Assembly (NCBI RefSeq): GCF_000382705.1
Contig: NZ_ARQE01000001.1
Coordinates: forward strand, 415,551 to 479,550
From: Aureimonas ureilytica DSM 18598 = NBRC 106430
GTDB lineage: Bacteria; Pseudomonadota; Alphaproteobacteria; Rhizobiales; Rhizobiaceae
Direction of reading: 5' to 3'
Length of the DNA stretch: 64,000 nt
A model generated the notes under the pieces. That model saw only the letters and a list, made by a program, of their open reading frames with translations. It did no database searches and was not told the origin of the DNA. Positions 8,970 to 16,999 of this stretch are shown one piece after another (within the stretch, counting starts at the first letter, position 1; each line of letters starts with the position of its first letter). The position numbers and the translations under genes were made by a program.

Positions 8970-9095
8970 TCAGACGCGGCGATCGGGATAGGGCGTGCCG
9001 GCCGGCTGCGGCGTCGCCGAGCGACGGGCGCCGCGCTGGGCGATCTTCTTGGTGACCCAACCCACGAACAGGGCCTTGATGATGCTGCGGATCAT
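8970..9095 (-). CDS. 41-residue basic peptide, hypothetical
   Basis: ATG 9095 opens a 41-codon frame encoding a short hydrophobic N-terminal helix (MIRSIIKALFVGWV) followed by a strongly basic, Pro-rich tail ending PYPDRRV. A strong Shine-Dalgarno sequence GGAGGAA lies seven bases upstream, and the convergent terminator at 8917-8955 sits just past the stop; together these support a real gene. It may be a membrane-anchored small protein with a cytosolic basic tail. No family was recognised with confidence. Its frame continues into a long open stretch antisense to the downstream transporter, which is a high-GC artefact. Confidence 0.55.
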   Translation of the reverse strand: MIRSIIKALFVGWVTKKIAQRGARRSATPQPAGTPYPDRRV

Positions 9096-9311
9096 GAGAT
9101 GTTCCTCCAGAGAGCGATGCAGTGCGTTGGAGGCAGAATGCGGCCAAGCTCTTGAGGTTCCTGCACAAGCACGCGGATCGCGTTCCCGTGATCGATCATG
9201 AATTGTGTCCGGAAAGGGGCGGTGCAACTTCCCATTTCTTAAAAATGGGTTAGCCTCTTCGACCGGCGCTGGGAGGCGCCGCCGCCGTTTCGCGGCCAGG
9301 GAGGACAACGC

Positions 9312-11015
9312 GTGAGCACTTATTCCAGGAGCGCCGATCCGGCGCTCGAACGCCAACCCATGACGAAGCGCGAGCGCAAGGTGATCATCGCCTCCTCGCT
9401 CGGCACCGTCTTCGAGTGGTACGACTTCTATCTCTACGGAACGCTGGCCGCGATCATCGGCAAGCAGTTCTTCTCGCAGTTTCCGCCGGCGACGCAGGCC
9501 ATCTTCGCGCTTCTGACCTTCGCGGCGGGCTTCCTCGTGCGCCCCTTCGGCGCGCTGGTCTTCGGGCGCCTCGGCGATCTCGTGGGGCGTAAATACACGT
9601 TCCTTCTGACGATCCTGATCATGGGCCTGTCGACCTTCGCGGTCGGCCTCCTGCCGGGCTACGAGCAGATCGGCATCGCCGCGCCCATCATCCTCGTCGC
9701 GCTGCGCATGGCGCAGGGGTTGGCGCTCGGCGGCGAATATGGCGGCGCGGTGGTCTATGTGGCCGAGCATTCGCCGCGCAACCGGCGCGGCTTCTACACG
9801 GCCTGGATTCAGACCACGGCGACCATGGGTCTTCTCCTGTCGCTCTTCGTGATCGTGACGCTGCGCATCAATCTGGGCGAAGACGCCTTCCAGACCTCGC
9901 AGCCGCTGTTCTTCGGGCTGACGGGCGGCTGGCGCATTCCCTTCCTCCTGTCGATCGTCCTGCTTCTGATCTCGATCTATATCCGTCTTCAGATGCACGA
10001 ATCGCCGATCTTCCAGAAGATGAAGGAAGAGGGCACCCAGTCCAAGGCGCCGCTCTCGGAAGCCTTCGGCAACTGGAAGAACGGCAAGATCGTCCTGATC
10101 GCGCTGTTCGGCCTCGTGATCGGTCAGGCCGTGGTCTGGTACACCGGCCAGTTCTACGCGCTGTTCTTCCTCCAGACGGTCCTCAAGATCGACCTTCTGA
10201 CGGCGAACGTCCTGATCGCCTGGGCGCTGATCATCGCCACGCCCTTCTTCCTCGTGTTCGGCTCGCTGTCGGACCGGATCGGACGCAAGCCGGTGATCCT
10301 CGCCGGCTGCCTGCTCGCGGCGGCGACCTACTTCCCGCTGTTCAACGCGCTGACCAACGCGGCCAACCCGACCTATGCCAACGCGATCCAGACCGTGCGG
10401 GCCGAGGTCGTCGCCGATCCCGCCACCTGCGGCTCGCTGTTCGATCCGGTCGGCATCCGCACCTTCACCAGCCCCTGCGATGTCATGCGCCGCACCATGT
10501 CGCAGCAGGCCTTCCGCTACACGCAGGTCAACGCCCCGGCCGGCACGCCGACGCAACTCGTCGTCAACGGCGGCGCGCCGATCGCCTTCACCGACGCCAA
10601 GAGCTTCTCCGAAGCGCTCGGCCCGGCCATGGTCGCGGCCGGCTATCCCGCCGCCAACGATCCGGCCAAGGTCAAGATCGACGGCTTCTTCTCCGCGCTC
10701 GGCTCGGCCCAGGCGCTGAAGGTCATCGCGATCCTGACGGTGATGGTGATCTACGTGACCATCGTCTACGGCCCGATCGCCGCCGCGCTCGTGGAGTTCT
10801 TCCCGACGCGCATCCGCTACACCGCCATGTCCTTGCCCTATCATATCGGCAACGGCTGGTTCGGCGGCCTGCTGCCGGCGACCTCCTTCGCGATCGTCGC
10901 CTCCACGGGCGATATCTTCGCGGGGCTCTGGTACCCGGTCTTCTTTGCGCTTCTGACCGTCGTCATCGGCGTGATCTTCGTGCGCGAAAAGAAGGGCGTC
11001 GATCTCGCCGACTGA
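9312..11015 (+). CDS. MHS-family (metabolite:H+ symporter) MFS transporter
   Basis: Twelve-helix inner-membrane permease of 567 residues. The first helix region carries the MHS signature SSLGTVFEWYDFYLYG; the loop 2-3 motif is GRLGDLVGRKYTF and helix 4-5 contains GEYGGAVVYVAE. Such carriers import organic acids or osmolytes (the family includes citrate, alpha-ketoglutarate, shikimate and proline/betaine carriers); the substrate here cannot be read from sequence. It is longer than typical (about 430-450) because a polar stretch of roughly 115 residues, with two cysteines, interrupts the C-terminal half around residues 345-460. GTG 9312 is preceded by AGGGAGGA six bases away. It is followed by a strong terminator at 11046. 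Confidence 0.88.
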   Translation: MSTYSRSADPALERQPMTKRERKVIIASSLGTVFEWYDFYLYGTLAAIIGKQFFSQFPPATQAIFALLTFAAGFLVRPFGALVFGRLGDLVGRKYTFLLTILIMGLSTFAVGLLPGYEQIGIAAPIILVALRMAQGLALGGEYGGAVVYVAEHSPRNRRGFYTAWIQTTATMGLLLSLFVIVTLRINLGEDAFQTSQPLFFGLTGGWRIPFLLSIVLLLISIYIRLQMHESPIFQKMKEEGTQSKAPLSEAFGNWKNGKIVLIALFGLVIGQAVVWYTGQFYALFFLQTVLKIDLLTANVLIAWALIIATPFFLVFGSLSDRIGRKPVILAGCLLAAATYFPLFNALTNAANPTYANAIQTVRAEVVADPATCGSLFDPVGIRTFTSPCDVMRRTMSQQAFRYTQVNAPAGTPTQLVVNGGAPIAFTDAKSFSEALGPAMVAAGYPAANDPAKVKIDGFFSALGSAQALKVIAILTVMVIYVTIVYGPIAAALVEFFPTRIRYTAMSLPYHIGNGWFGGLLPATSFAIVASTGDIFAGLWYPVFFALLTVVIGVIFVREKKGVDLAD

Positions 11016-11045
11016 TCGGCGCGTTGGAGGAGAAGCCTCAAACGA

Positions 11046-11079
11046 AAACCGCCGCCCCGGGAGACCGGGGCGGCGGTTT
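11046..11079. terminator. bidirectional terminator between transporter and leuB
   Basis: A perfect 15-bp stem (AAACCGCCGCCCCGG with its complement) with a GAGA loop lies between the two convergent genes. A short T-run occurs on both sides of the stem (GGTTTCG and GGTTTTCG). Confidence 0.85.
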
Positions 11080-11102
11080 CGTCTTGCGGGCAGGGAAGAG
11101 GA

Positions 11103-12215
11103 TCAGGCGGCGAGCTTGCGGCGGAACGCGTCGAGCACCGCGTCGCCCATCTCGGTCGTGCCGACCTCGCGGCAGCCCGGCGCCATGATGTCGCCGGTGC
11201 GCGTGCCCGATTCCAGAACCTCGGCGATCGCCGCTTCCAGCTTGTCGGCCTCGTCCACCATCGCGAAGGAATAGCGCAGCATCATCGCGAAGGAGGCGAT
11301 CATGGCGATCGGGTTGGCGATGCCCCGGCCGGCGATGTCGGGGGCCGAGCCGTGCACCGGCTCGTACATGGCGCGGCGCTGGCCGCTCGTCTCGTCCGGG
11401 GCGCCGAGCGAAGCGGAGGGCAGCATGCCGAGCGAGCCGGTCAGCATGGCCGCGATGTCGGACAGCATGTCGCCGAAGAGATTGTCGGTGACGATGACGT
11501 CGAACTGCTTGGGCGCGCGCACGAGCTGCATGCCGCCGGCATCCGCCAGCATGTGGTCGAGCGCGACGTCCGCGTAGCCCTTGTGGGTTTCGGTCACGAC
11601 CTGGTTCCACAGGACGCCCGACTTCATGACGTTGCGCTTTTCCATGGACGTCACCTTGCCCCGGCGCGTGCGGGCGAGCTCGAAGGCGACCTTCGCGATG
11701 CGCTCGATCTCGTAGGTGTCGTAGATCTGCGTGTCGATGCCGCGCTTCTGGCCGTTGCCGAGATCCACGATCTCCTTGGGCTCGCCGAAATACACGCCGC
11801 CCGTCAGCTCGCGCACGATCAGGATGTCGAGCCCGTCCACCAGCTCGCGCTTGAGCGAGGAGGCTTCGGCGAGCGCCGGATAGCAGATGGCGGGGCGCAG
11901 GTTGGCGAACAGCGCCATGTCCTTGCGCAGGCGCAGGAGGCCCGCCTCGGGGCGCTTCTCGTAAGCGACGCCGTCCCATTTCGGGCCGCCGACCGCGCCG
12001 AAGAGCACGGCGTCCGCGCCCATGGCGAGCGCCATGTCCTCGTCCGAGATCGGCACGCCATGGGCGTCCAGCGCCGCGCCGCCGACAAGGCCCTTCTGCG
12101 TCTCGAAACCGGCCGCGCGCTCGGCGTTCAGGAGGGAGACGAGCTTTTCGACCTCGGTCATGGCCTCCGGTCCGATACCGTCGCCGGGAAGAAGAAGAAG
12201 CTTGCGCGTGGTCAT
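11103..12215 (-). CDS. leuB: 3-isopropylmalate dehydrogenase
   Basis: Catalyses NAD-dependent oxidative decarboxylation of 3-isopropylmalate in leucine synthesis. The 370-residue protein begins [19 protein letters not shown] and has the substrate-binding Arg block ([16 protein letters not shown]), the catalytic Tyr/Lys regions ([23 protein letters not shown]), the metal-binding [25 protein letters not shown] and the NAD site [18 protein letters not shown]. Length is normal. leuD lies on the same strand 2.8 kb upstream but is separated by an oppositely oriented chemoreceptor gene, so the two are not co-transcribed. No leuC is in the window. Confidence 0.96.
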   Translation of the reverse strand: MTTRKLLLLPGDGIGPEAMTEVEKLVSLLNAERAAGFETQKGLVGGAALDAHGVPISDEDMALAMGADAVLFGAVGGPKWDGVAYEKRPEAGLLRLRKDMALFANLRPAICYPALAEASSLKRELVDGLDILIVRELTGGVYFGEPKEIVDLGNGQKRGIDTQIYDTYEIERIAKVAFELARTRRGKVTSMEKRNVMKSGVLWNQVVTETHKGYADVALDHMLADAGGMQLVRAPKQFDVIVTDNLFGDMLSDIAAMLTGSLGMLPSASLGAPDETSGQRRAMYEPVHGSAPDIAGRGIANPIAMIASFAMMLRYSFAMVDEADKLEAAIAEVLESGTRTGDIMAPGCREVGTTEMGDAVLDAFRRKLAA

Positions 12216-12465
12216 GAGGGTCCCCCAAAGGCTCCAGGCCGCCGGTCCTGCGGCGCGTCGTCCGGGTCGTAGCGGCAGGCCCCGCCGACCGCAAGCGCCG
12301 AGCCCCTCCCGCCGATATTCGCCGAGGCCTTCAGGCTTTCTTGACTCCGTTTGGAAGGCACTTGTCGCGGCGGCGGTCCATCAATGTCTTTGCAACTAAG
12401 AAAGGCGAACCATCGACCGAACGATGCCGGCAGAAGCATTGCGGGGCAGCGAGAGAGAGGGTGCC

Positions 12466-14724
12466 TTGAAACTCAGCATTAAAACCAAGCTGGCCATGGG
12501 GTTTGGCTCCGTTCTTCTCATGTTCGCCGCCACGGGGGTGATCGGCCTCGGCGAACTCGGTCGCTCCAACGAGCAGACGGGAGCCTTCACGCAGGGTCCC
12601 TTCCAGCAGGTGCAGCGTCTCGGCCAGCTCTATGCCGATCAGGGCCTCGCGCGCAGCGACCTTCAGACCATGATCCTCAGCCAGAAGCCGGAAGAGCTTC
12701 AGGGCCTCGGCGAGCGCCTCGACGCGCATGTCCAGTCGATGCGGACGGTGCTGGCCGCCTATGTCGCCGCCCTGCCGGAGGCGCGCCGCGCGGCGGCGGG
12801 CGATCTCGAGACGCTTCTCGGCCAGCTGACCGGCGCCTTCGACGAGGCACGGCCCTTCGCCTCCACCACGTTCCGCAGCGATGCGATCAAGGCGATGAGC
12901 AAGGCCGAGCCGATCGGCATCGAGATCACCAACGTCCTGCAGCAGCTTCAAAGCACCTTCCGCGCCGCGCCGCAGACACCGCTGATGACGATCTCCATCA
13001 ACACATTGTCGGACATGCGGGCGCGCTTTCCCGAAATGCGGATGATCGCCAATCAGGTCCTGGTGGAAAACGACGACGCCAAGCTGAAGGCGCTGTCGCA
13101 GCTCCTCACCGCGCGTCAGGCGCAGTTCGGCGCCTTCATCACCCAGCTGAAATCGGCGACGCCGGAAAACTTCCAGCCCAAGCTCGCTTCGCTGGAAAAG
13201 CGCTGGGGCCAGTTCAAGGAGGCGATGGACGGCTGGGTGTCGGGCGGCGTCGCCAATGACAGCGGCCGGGCCCGCACCCTCTTCAACACCAAGATCGTGC
13301 CCCTGGCGCAGGCGTTCGAAACGCGCCTGTCCGAACAGAAGAAGGTCGAGGCCGACACCGCCGCCGCCGTGGTCGAAAGCGGCAACAAGGCTTTTGCGGA
13401 AACGCGCCTGTTCCTGGTCGCGGTGATCGGCGGCGCGATCCTTCTGGGTCTCGGCATCGCCGCCTGGCTCGGCCTGTCGATCTCGCGCGGCCTGTCGCGC
13501 TCGGTGACGCTCGCCCGCCAGATCGGCTCGGGCGACCTGACGCACCGGATCGAGGCCAAGGGACGCGACGAGATCGCCGAGTTGCAGCGGGCGATGAGCG
13601 ACATGACCGTGAAGCTCTCCGAAATCGTCTCGGGCGTGCGGAACTCGTCCTCGCTGGTCGCCGCCGGTTCCGCCCGCTCGGCCGAGACCGCCGAGCGCCT
13701 GTCGTCGGGATCGACCGAACAGGCCGCCGCGTCCGAGCAGGCCTCTGCCGCGATCGAGGAAATGTCGGCCAATATCCGTCAGAACGCAGACAACGCCTCC
13801 ACGACCGAGAAGATCGCGGCGCAGGCCGCCGAGCATGCCGGAACGACCGGCGAGGCCGTGGCGCAGTCCACGAAGGCGATGCGCGCAATCGCCGAGAAGA
13901 TCGCGGTGGTGCAGGAGATCGCGCGCCAGACCGACCTTTTGGCGCTGAACGCCGCCATCGAAGCCGCCCGTGCCGGCCAGCATGGCAAGGGCTTTGCGGT
14001 GGTCGCGTCCGAAGTGCGCAAGCTCGCCGAGCGCAGCCAAGCGGCCGCGAGCGAGATCGGGGAACTGTCCACCAAGACCCTCGTCGTCGCCGAGGAAGCG
14101 GGCACGCGTCTGGAACGGCTGGTGCCGGATATCCGAAAGACGGCGGAACTCGTGTCCGAGATTTCGGCGGCCTGCCGCGAGCAGTCGATCGGCGTCGAGC
14201 AGATCAACCAGGCGATCCAGCAGCTCGATCAGGTGACGCAGGCCAATGCCGGCGCGGCCGGCGAGATGACGGCGACCGCCGAGCAGCTCGCGGCGGAAGC
14301 GGGGCGGCTGGAAGAGCGCGCGGGCTATTTCCGCATGACGGATGCCGAGCGCGAGCATCTTCTCCAGGCGGAAGCGGCCGAAATCGAAGCGACGAACCGG
14401 CAGATGGAGCGCGAAAAGGCGCGGCGCGTCGAGGCCCCCACGAAGTCCGCGTCCTCCAAATCCGCCTCTTCCAAGCCGGCTTCCGCCAAGTCCGCCCCCG
14501 CCAAGCCGGTCGCGGCGGCCCCGTCCAAGCCGGTCCGCGCAGCGAAGGCGCCGGTCGCGGCGGTGGCGGATGACGATCTCTTCGCGGATGGCGGCGACAA
14601 CCCCGTCCATTCGCTCCAGGCCAAGGCGGCGGACTTCGCGGCGCGCCCGAGCAGCGGGACGTCCAAGGGCGGCTTCGCGCTGGATCTCGGCGGCGACGAC
14701 GGCTTCGAGCGCATGAGCCGCTAA
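12466..14724 (+). CDS. methyl-accepting chemotaxis protein
   Basis: Transmembrane chemoreceptor of about 752 residues. TM1 lies near residues 10-30, then a mostly helical periplasmic sensor of about 280 residues (possibly helical-bimodular), TM2 near 315-338, HAMP, and the cytoplasmic signalling hairpin whose tip ([18 protein letters not shown], about residue 490) contacts CheA/CheW. After the bundle comes a Ser/Ala/Lys/Pro linker with repeated KSASSK/KSAPAK units, ending GFERMSR. TTG 12466 is chosen because it aligns with the start of the paralogue at 50098 and has AGAGAGGG upstream; ATG 12424 would add 14 polar residues. The ligand is unknown. It sits between leuB and leuD. Confidence 0.87.
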   Translation: MKLSIKTKLAMGFGSVLLMFAATGVIGLGELGRSNEQTGAFTQGPFQQVQRLGQLYADQGLARSDLQTMILSQKPEELQGLGERLDAHVQSMRTVLAAYVAALPEARRAAAGDLETLLGQLTGAFDEARPFASTTFRSDAIKAMSKAEPIGIEITNVLQQLQSTFRAAPQTPLMTISINTLSDMRARFPEMRMIANQVLVENDDAKLKALSQLLTARQAQFGAFITQLKSATPENFQPKLASLEKRWGQFKEAMDGWVSGGVANDSGRARTLFNTKIVPLAQAFETRLSEQKKVEADTAAAVVESGNKAFAETRLFLVAVIGGAILLGLGIAAWLGLSISRGLSRSVTLARQIGSGDLTHRIEAKGRDEIAELQRAMSDMTVKLSEIVSGVRNSSSLVAAGSARSAETAERLSSGSTEQAAASEQASAAIEEMSANIRQNADNASTTEKIAAQAAEHAGTTGEAVAQSTKAMRAIAEKIAVVQEIARQTDLLALNAAIEAARAGQHGKGFAVVASEVRKLAERSQAAASEIGELSTKTLVVAEEAGTRLERLVPDIRKTAELVSEISAACREQSIGVEQINQAIQQLDQVTQANAGAAGEMTATAEQLAAEAGRLEERAGYFRMTDAEREHLLQAEAAEIEATNRQMEREKARRVEAPTKSASSKSASSKPASAKSAPAKPVAAAPSKPVRAAKAPVAAVADDDLFADGGDNPVHSLQAKAADFAARPSSGTSKGGFALDLGGDDGFERMSR

Positions 14725-14753
14725 GGGCTCGCGAGCCCCGTTCCAGGACACGA

Positions 14754-14783
14754 AAGCCCGGCGCGACCGCTCGCGCCGGGCTT
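14754..14783 (+). terminator. terminator behind the chemoreceptor gene
   Basis: AAGCCCGGCGCGA and TCGCGCCGGGCTT form a perfect 13-bp stem around CCGC, 30 bases after the stop. The 3' side lacks a true T-tract (CTGTCAT). It may also end the leuD transcript from the other side. Confidence 0.65.
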
Positions 14784-14806
14784 CTGTCATGAGAGGGCTC
14801 GGCGGG

Positions 14807-15008
14807 TCAGTCGGCGCGGCGCGCCGTCGCCTCGATCTCGACCTTCATTTCGGGGCGGATCAGCCCGGCCACGATCATGGTGGCGGCGGGCCGGATCTCC
14901 GCGAACCAGCGCCCCGTCCCCTCGCAGACCGGCCCGAGCGCGACGGCGCGGCTGTAGCCCGCCTCGTCTCGAAGGGCGAGCCCGTCGAGACGGCCGGCGA
15001 TCCGCCAT
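14807..15008 (-). pseudogene. decayed ridA (YjgF/RidA family) remnant behind leuD
   Basis: Reading downstream of the leuD stop, an ATG two bases later starts MADRR; another frame then reads VSTGSPFE, and a third reads DEAGYSRAVALGP and continues without a stop as RWFAEIRPAATMIVAGLI to KVEIEATARRAD-stop. These pieces correspond, in order, to the start and end of RidA-family imine/enamine deaminases. About 60 residues of the middle are missing and two frameshifts separate the N-terminal pieces. The last piece happens to be in the leuD frame. A functional protein is not possible from this arrangement. The identification is by recalled motifs and not by alignment. Confidence 0.7.
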
Positions 15009-15010
15009 CG

Positions 15011-15616
15011 TCACGCCCAGGGGCGCTCTGCGCCGACGCGCTCTTCGAAGCCGGTGATCGAGGCTTCGCGCTCCAGCGTCAGGCCGATATCGTCGAGCCC
15101 GTTGATGAGGCAGTGCTTGCGGAACGGGTCCATCTCGAAATGAACCGTGCCGCCGTCCGGCCGGCGGATTTCCTGCGCTTCGAGATCGACGCTGAGCGTG
15201 GCGTTGGAGCCCTTCTCGGCGTCGCCCATCAGCGCGTCCAGCTCGGCCTGGCTGACGCGGATCGGCAGAATGCCGTTCTTGAAGCAGTTGTTGTAGAAGA
15301 TGTCGGCAAAGGACGTGGAGATCACGCAGCGGATGCCGAAGTCGAGCAGCGCCCAGGGCGCGTGCTCGCGCGAGGAGCCGCATCCGAAATTGTCGCCCGC
15401 CACCAGGATCTCGGCCTTGCGATAGGCCGGGCGGTTGAGGACGAAGCTTTCGTCTTCCGACCCGTCTTCCTTGTAGCGCAGATTGGCGAAGAGGCCGACG
15501 CCGAGGCCCGTGCGCTTGATCGTCTTCAGATAGTCCTTGGGAATGATCATGTCGGTGTCGACATTGAGGATCGGAAGCGGCGCGGCCACGCCGGTCAGTT
15601 GGTCGAACTTCTGCAT
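15011..15616 (-). CDS. leuD: 3-isopropylmalate dehydratase small subunit
   Basis: Small swivelling subunit of isopropylmalate isomerase, which with LeuC interconverts 2- and 3-isopropylmalate. The 201-residue protein shows the family start [27 protein letters not shown], the substrate-loop block [17 protein letters not shown] and the [17 protein letters not shown] segment. Length is normal. It is divergent from ohrR. The ancestral transcript probably continued into ridA, now a pseudogene starting two bases after the stop. Confidence 0.95.
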   Translation of the reverse strand: MQKFDQLTGVAAPLPILNVDTDMIIPKDYLKTIKRTGLGVGLFANLRYKEDGSEDESFVLNRPAYRKAEILVAGDNFGCGSSREHAPWALLDFGIRCVISTSFADIFYNNCFKNGILPIRVSQAELDALMGDAEKGSNATLSVDLEAQEIRRPDGGTVHFEMDPFRKHCLINGLDDIGLTLEREASITGFEERVGAERPWA

Positions 15617-15755
15617 GGCTTCGATCCTTTCCTGTTCGCTCGCGCGCTGCTCTTCAACGCTGCGCTAGGGTCCGTCCCGTTCGTTACACCTCCCGGGCGT
15701 CCCGGTCCAAGCGCTTTCGCACAACGCGATCGAGCGCTGGCCCTCGCAAAAATCG

Positions 15756-15765
15756 TATCGCGATA
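15756..15765. promoter_or_regulatory. distal OhrR operator candidate
   Basis: TATCGCGATA is a perfect 10-bp palindrome whose centre is exactly 30 bp from the centre of the larger palindrome at 15783-15798. Both lie in the leuD-ohrR divergent region, so OhrR dimers could occupy nearly the same helix face. Confidence 0.55.
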
Positions 15766-15782
15766 GAAAAACATGTTGCATT

Positions 15783-15798
15783 AATTATCGCGATAATT
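15783..15798. promoter_or_regulatory. proximal OhrR operator candidate
   Basis: AATTATCGCGATAATT is a perfect 16-bp palindrome about 30 bases before the ohrR start. It contains the same TATCGCGATA core as the site at 15756-15765. The AT-rich, CG-centred dyad is typical of MarR/OhrR operators; the assignment follows from position. Confidence 0.7.
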
Positions 15799-15828
15799 TA
15801 TTGAGGGCGTCAACAAAGGATCTGCCCC

Positions 15829-16278
15829 ATGACCCGCTCCTCTTCGCATCTCACCCTGGACGAAAAGCTCTGCTTCTCGCTCTATGGTGCGTCCATGGCG
15901 GTGGGGCGCACCTACAAGCCGATCCTCGACCAGCTGGGCCTCACCTATCCGCAATATCTGGTTCTCTCGGTTCTCTGGGAGAAGGACGGCATGGCGGTGG
16001 GCGCCATCGCGGATCGGCTCGATCTGGAGCCGAGCACGGTGACGCCGCTGGTGAAGCGGCTGGAAGCGGCCGGCTTCGTCACGCGCCGCCGCAATCCGGC
16101 CGACGAGCGGCAGGTCACGGTGTCGCTCACCGATCGCGGCCGGGCCATGCGCACTGAGAGCACCTGTCTCGCCGATGCGCTGGTGGCGGGCTCGGGCCTG
16201 ACGCTGGAACGGCTCGCCGCGCTGAACCGCGAGGTCCGCGCCCTGCGCGAGGCGCTGGCCGAGAAGGTCGAGCCCTGA
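15829..16278 (+). CDS. ohrR: organic-hydroperoxide-sensing MarR-family repressor OhrR
   Basis: A 149-residue winged-helix repressor. It carries the OhrR sensing cysteine Cys15 in LDEKLCFSLYGAS and a second Cys113 in TESTCLADAL, so it looks like the two-cysteine class in which hydroperoxides create an intersubunit disulfide and release DNA. The recognition helix region is LDLEPSTVTPLVKRLEAAG and the wing is RRRNPADERQVTVSLT. The ohr gene follows 106 bases downstream, the classic target. Two palindromes upstream (15756-15765 and 15783-15798) are probable operators for autoregulation and may also affect leuD. ATG 15829 matches the conserved start. Confidence 0.92.
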   Translation: MTRSSSHLTLDEKLCFSLYGASMAVGRTYKPILDQLGLTYPQYLVLSVLWEKDGMAVGAIADRLDLEPSTVTPLVKRLEAAGFVTRRRNPADERQVTVSLTDRGRAMRTESTCLADALVAGSGLTLERLAALNREVRALREALAEKVEP

Positions 16279-16384
16279 GCGAGCCGGCCTGATTTCGTTC
16301 AACGGTCCGCTGATGGGCGGGCCGATCCCTCTCCCAACCGGGCCGTGTTCGGCCCCTGTTTCGAAGTCCCAAGGAGACAAGTCC

Positions 16385-16813
16385 ATGCCTGTTGACGTCA
16401 TCTACAAGACCAAGGCCACGGCAAATGGCGGCGGCCGCGACGGTGCGGCGCGTTCGGACGACGGTTCGGTCGACGTCAAGCTCGTGGTTCCCAAGGAAAT
16501 GGGCGGCCCCGGCGGCGTCGGCGCCAATCCCGAGAAGCTCTTTGCCGCCGGCTATTCGGCCTGCTTCCTCGGCGCCATGCGCGCGGTCTCGTCCAAGGTC
16601 GGGGTCAAGGTTCCGGCCGAGGCGACGGTGACGGCCGAAGTCGGCTTCGGCCCGCGCTCGGAAGGCGGCTACGGCATCACCGCGGACCTCACGATCGACC
16701 TGCCGGGCGTCGATCGCGCCGAGGCCAAGAAGCTGATCGCCGCCGCGCACGAGGTCTGCCCCTATTCCAACGCCACGCGCAACAATGTCGATGTCGGCCT
16801 GACGCTCGCCTGA
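16385..16813 (+). CDS. ohr: organic hydroperoxide resistance protein Ohr
   Basis: A 142-residue Ohr-subgroup thiol peroxidase that reduces fatty-acid and other organic hydroperoxides using lipoyl or dithiol donors. Catalytic Cys60 is in GYSACFLGAM and resolving Cys125 in HEVCPYSNATRNN; the conserved arginine region GRDGAARSDDG is present near residue 20. It starts MPVDVIYKTKATA, typical of Ohr and distinct from the OsmC at 3774. AAGGAGA precedes the ATG by seven bases. No separate OhrR-type palindrome is visible in the 106-base ohrR-ohr gap, so co-transcription from the ohrR promoter is likely. A tandem repeat begins in the stop codon. Confidence 0.93.
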   Translation: MPVDVIYKTKATANGGGRDGAARSDDGSVDVKLVVPKEMGGPGGVGANPEKLFAAGYSACFLGAMRAVSSKVGVKVPAEATVTAEVGFGPRSEGGYGITADLTIDLPGVDRAEAKKLIAAAHEVCPYSNATRNNVDVGLTLA

Positions 16814-16879
16814 GCGCGAAGCTCGACCAAGCGCGAAGCTCGACCGAGCGCGAAGCTTGGCTGAGTGCGAAGCTTGGCT
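16812..16879. repeat. 17-bp tandem repeat, four copies
   Basis: Four head-to-tail 17-mers begin inside the ohr stop codon. Copies 1 and 2 are (G/A)AGCGCGAAGCTCGACC; copies 3 and 4 are GAG(C/T)GCGAAGCTTGGCT. All share GCGAAGCT. The array lies between ohr and its terminator at 16906. Confidence 0.85.
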
Positions 16880-16905
16880 GAGCCCTCATCGCCGAGCCCG
16901 ATCCG

Positions 16906-16937
16906 AGGCCGGGGCGCATTCGCGCTCCGGCCTTTTT
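16906..16937 (+). terminator. rho-independent terminator of ohrR-ohr
   Basis: AGGCCGGGGCGC pairs with GCGCTCCGGCCT (one G-U pair) across a four-base ATTC loop and runs straight into TTTTCG. It is the best-formed terminator for the ohr transcript and lies beyond the tandem repeats. Confidence 0.85.
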
Positions 16938-16999
16938 CGTGCCCCTCCCGGTCGCGCCCGCCTTGAACCGGCCGAGGGGATCGGGCAGACCTTCACGCC

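Noticed and set aside
8970-10844. 624-codon minus-strand frame ending in the 41-residue gene
   Set aside because: Only the last 41 codons have a ribosome-binding site and plausible composition; the rest is antisense to the MHS transporter.
12331-14790. 819-codon open frame antisense to the chemoreceptor gene
   Set aside because: High-GC shadow: composition is His/Arg/Gly-rich with no family motif, and the plus strand encodes an unmistakable chemoreceptor.
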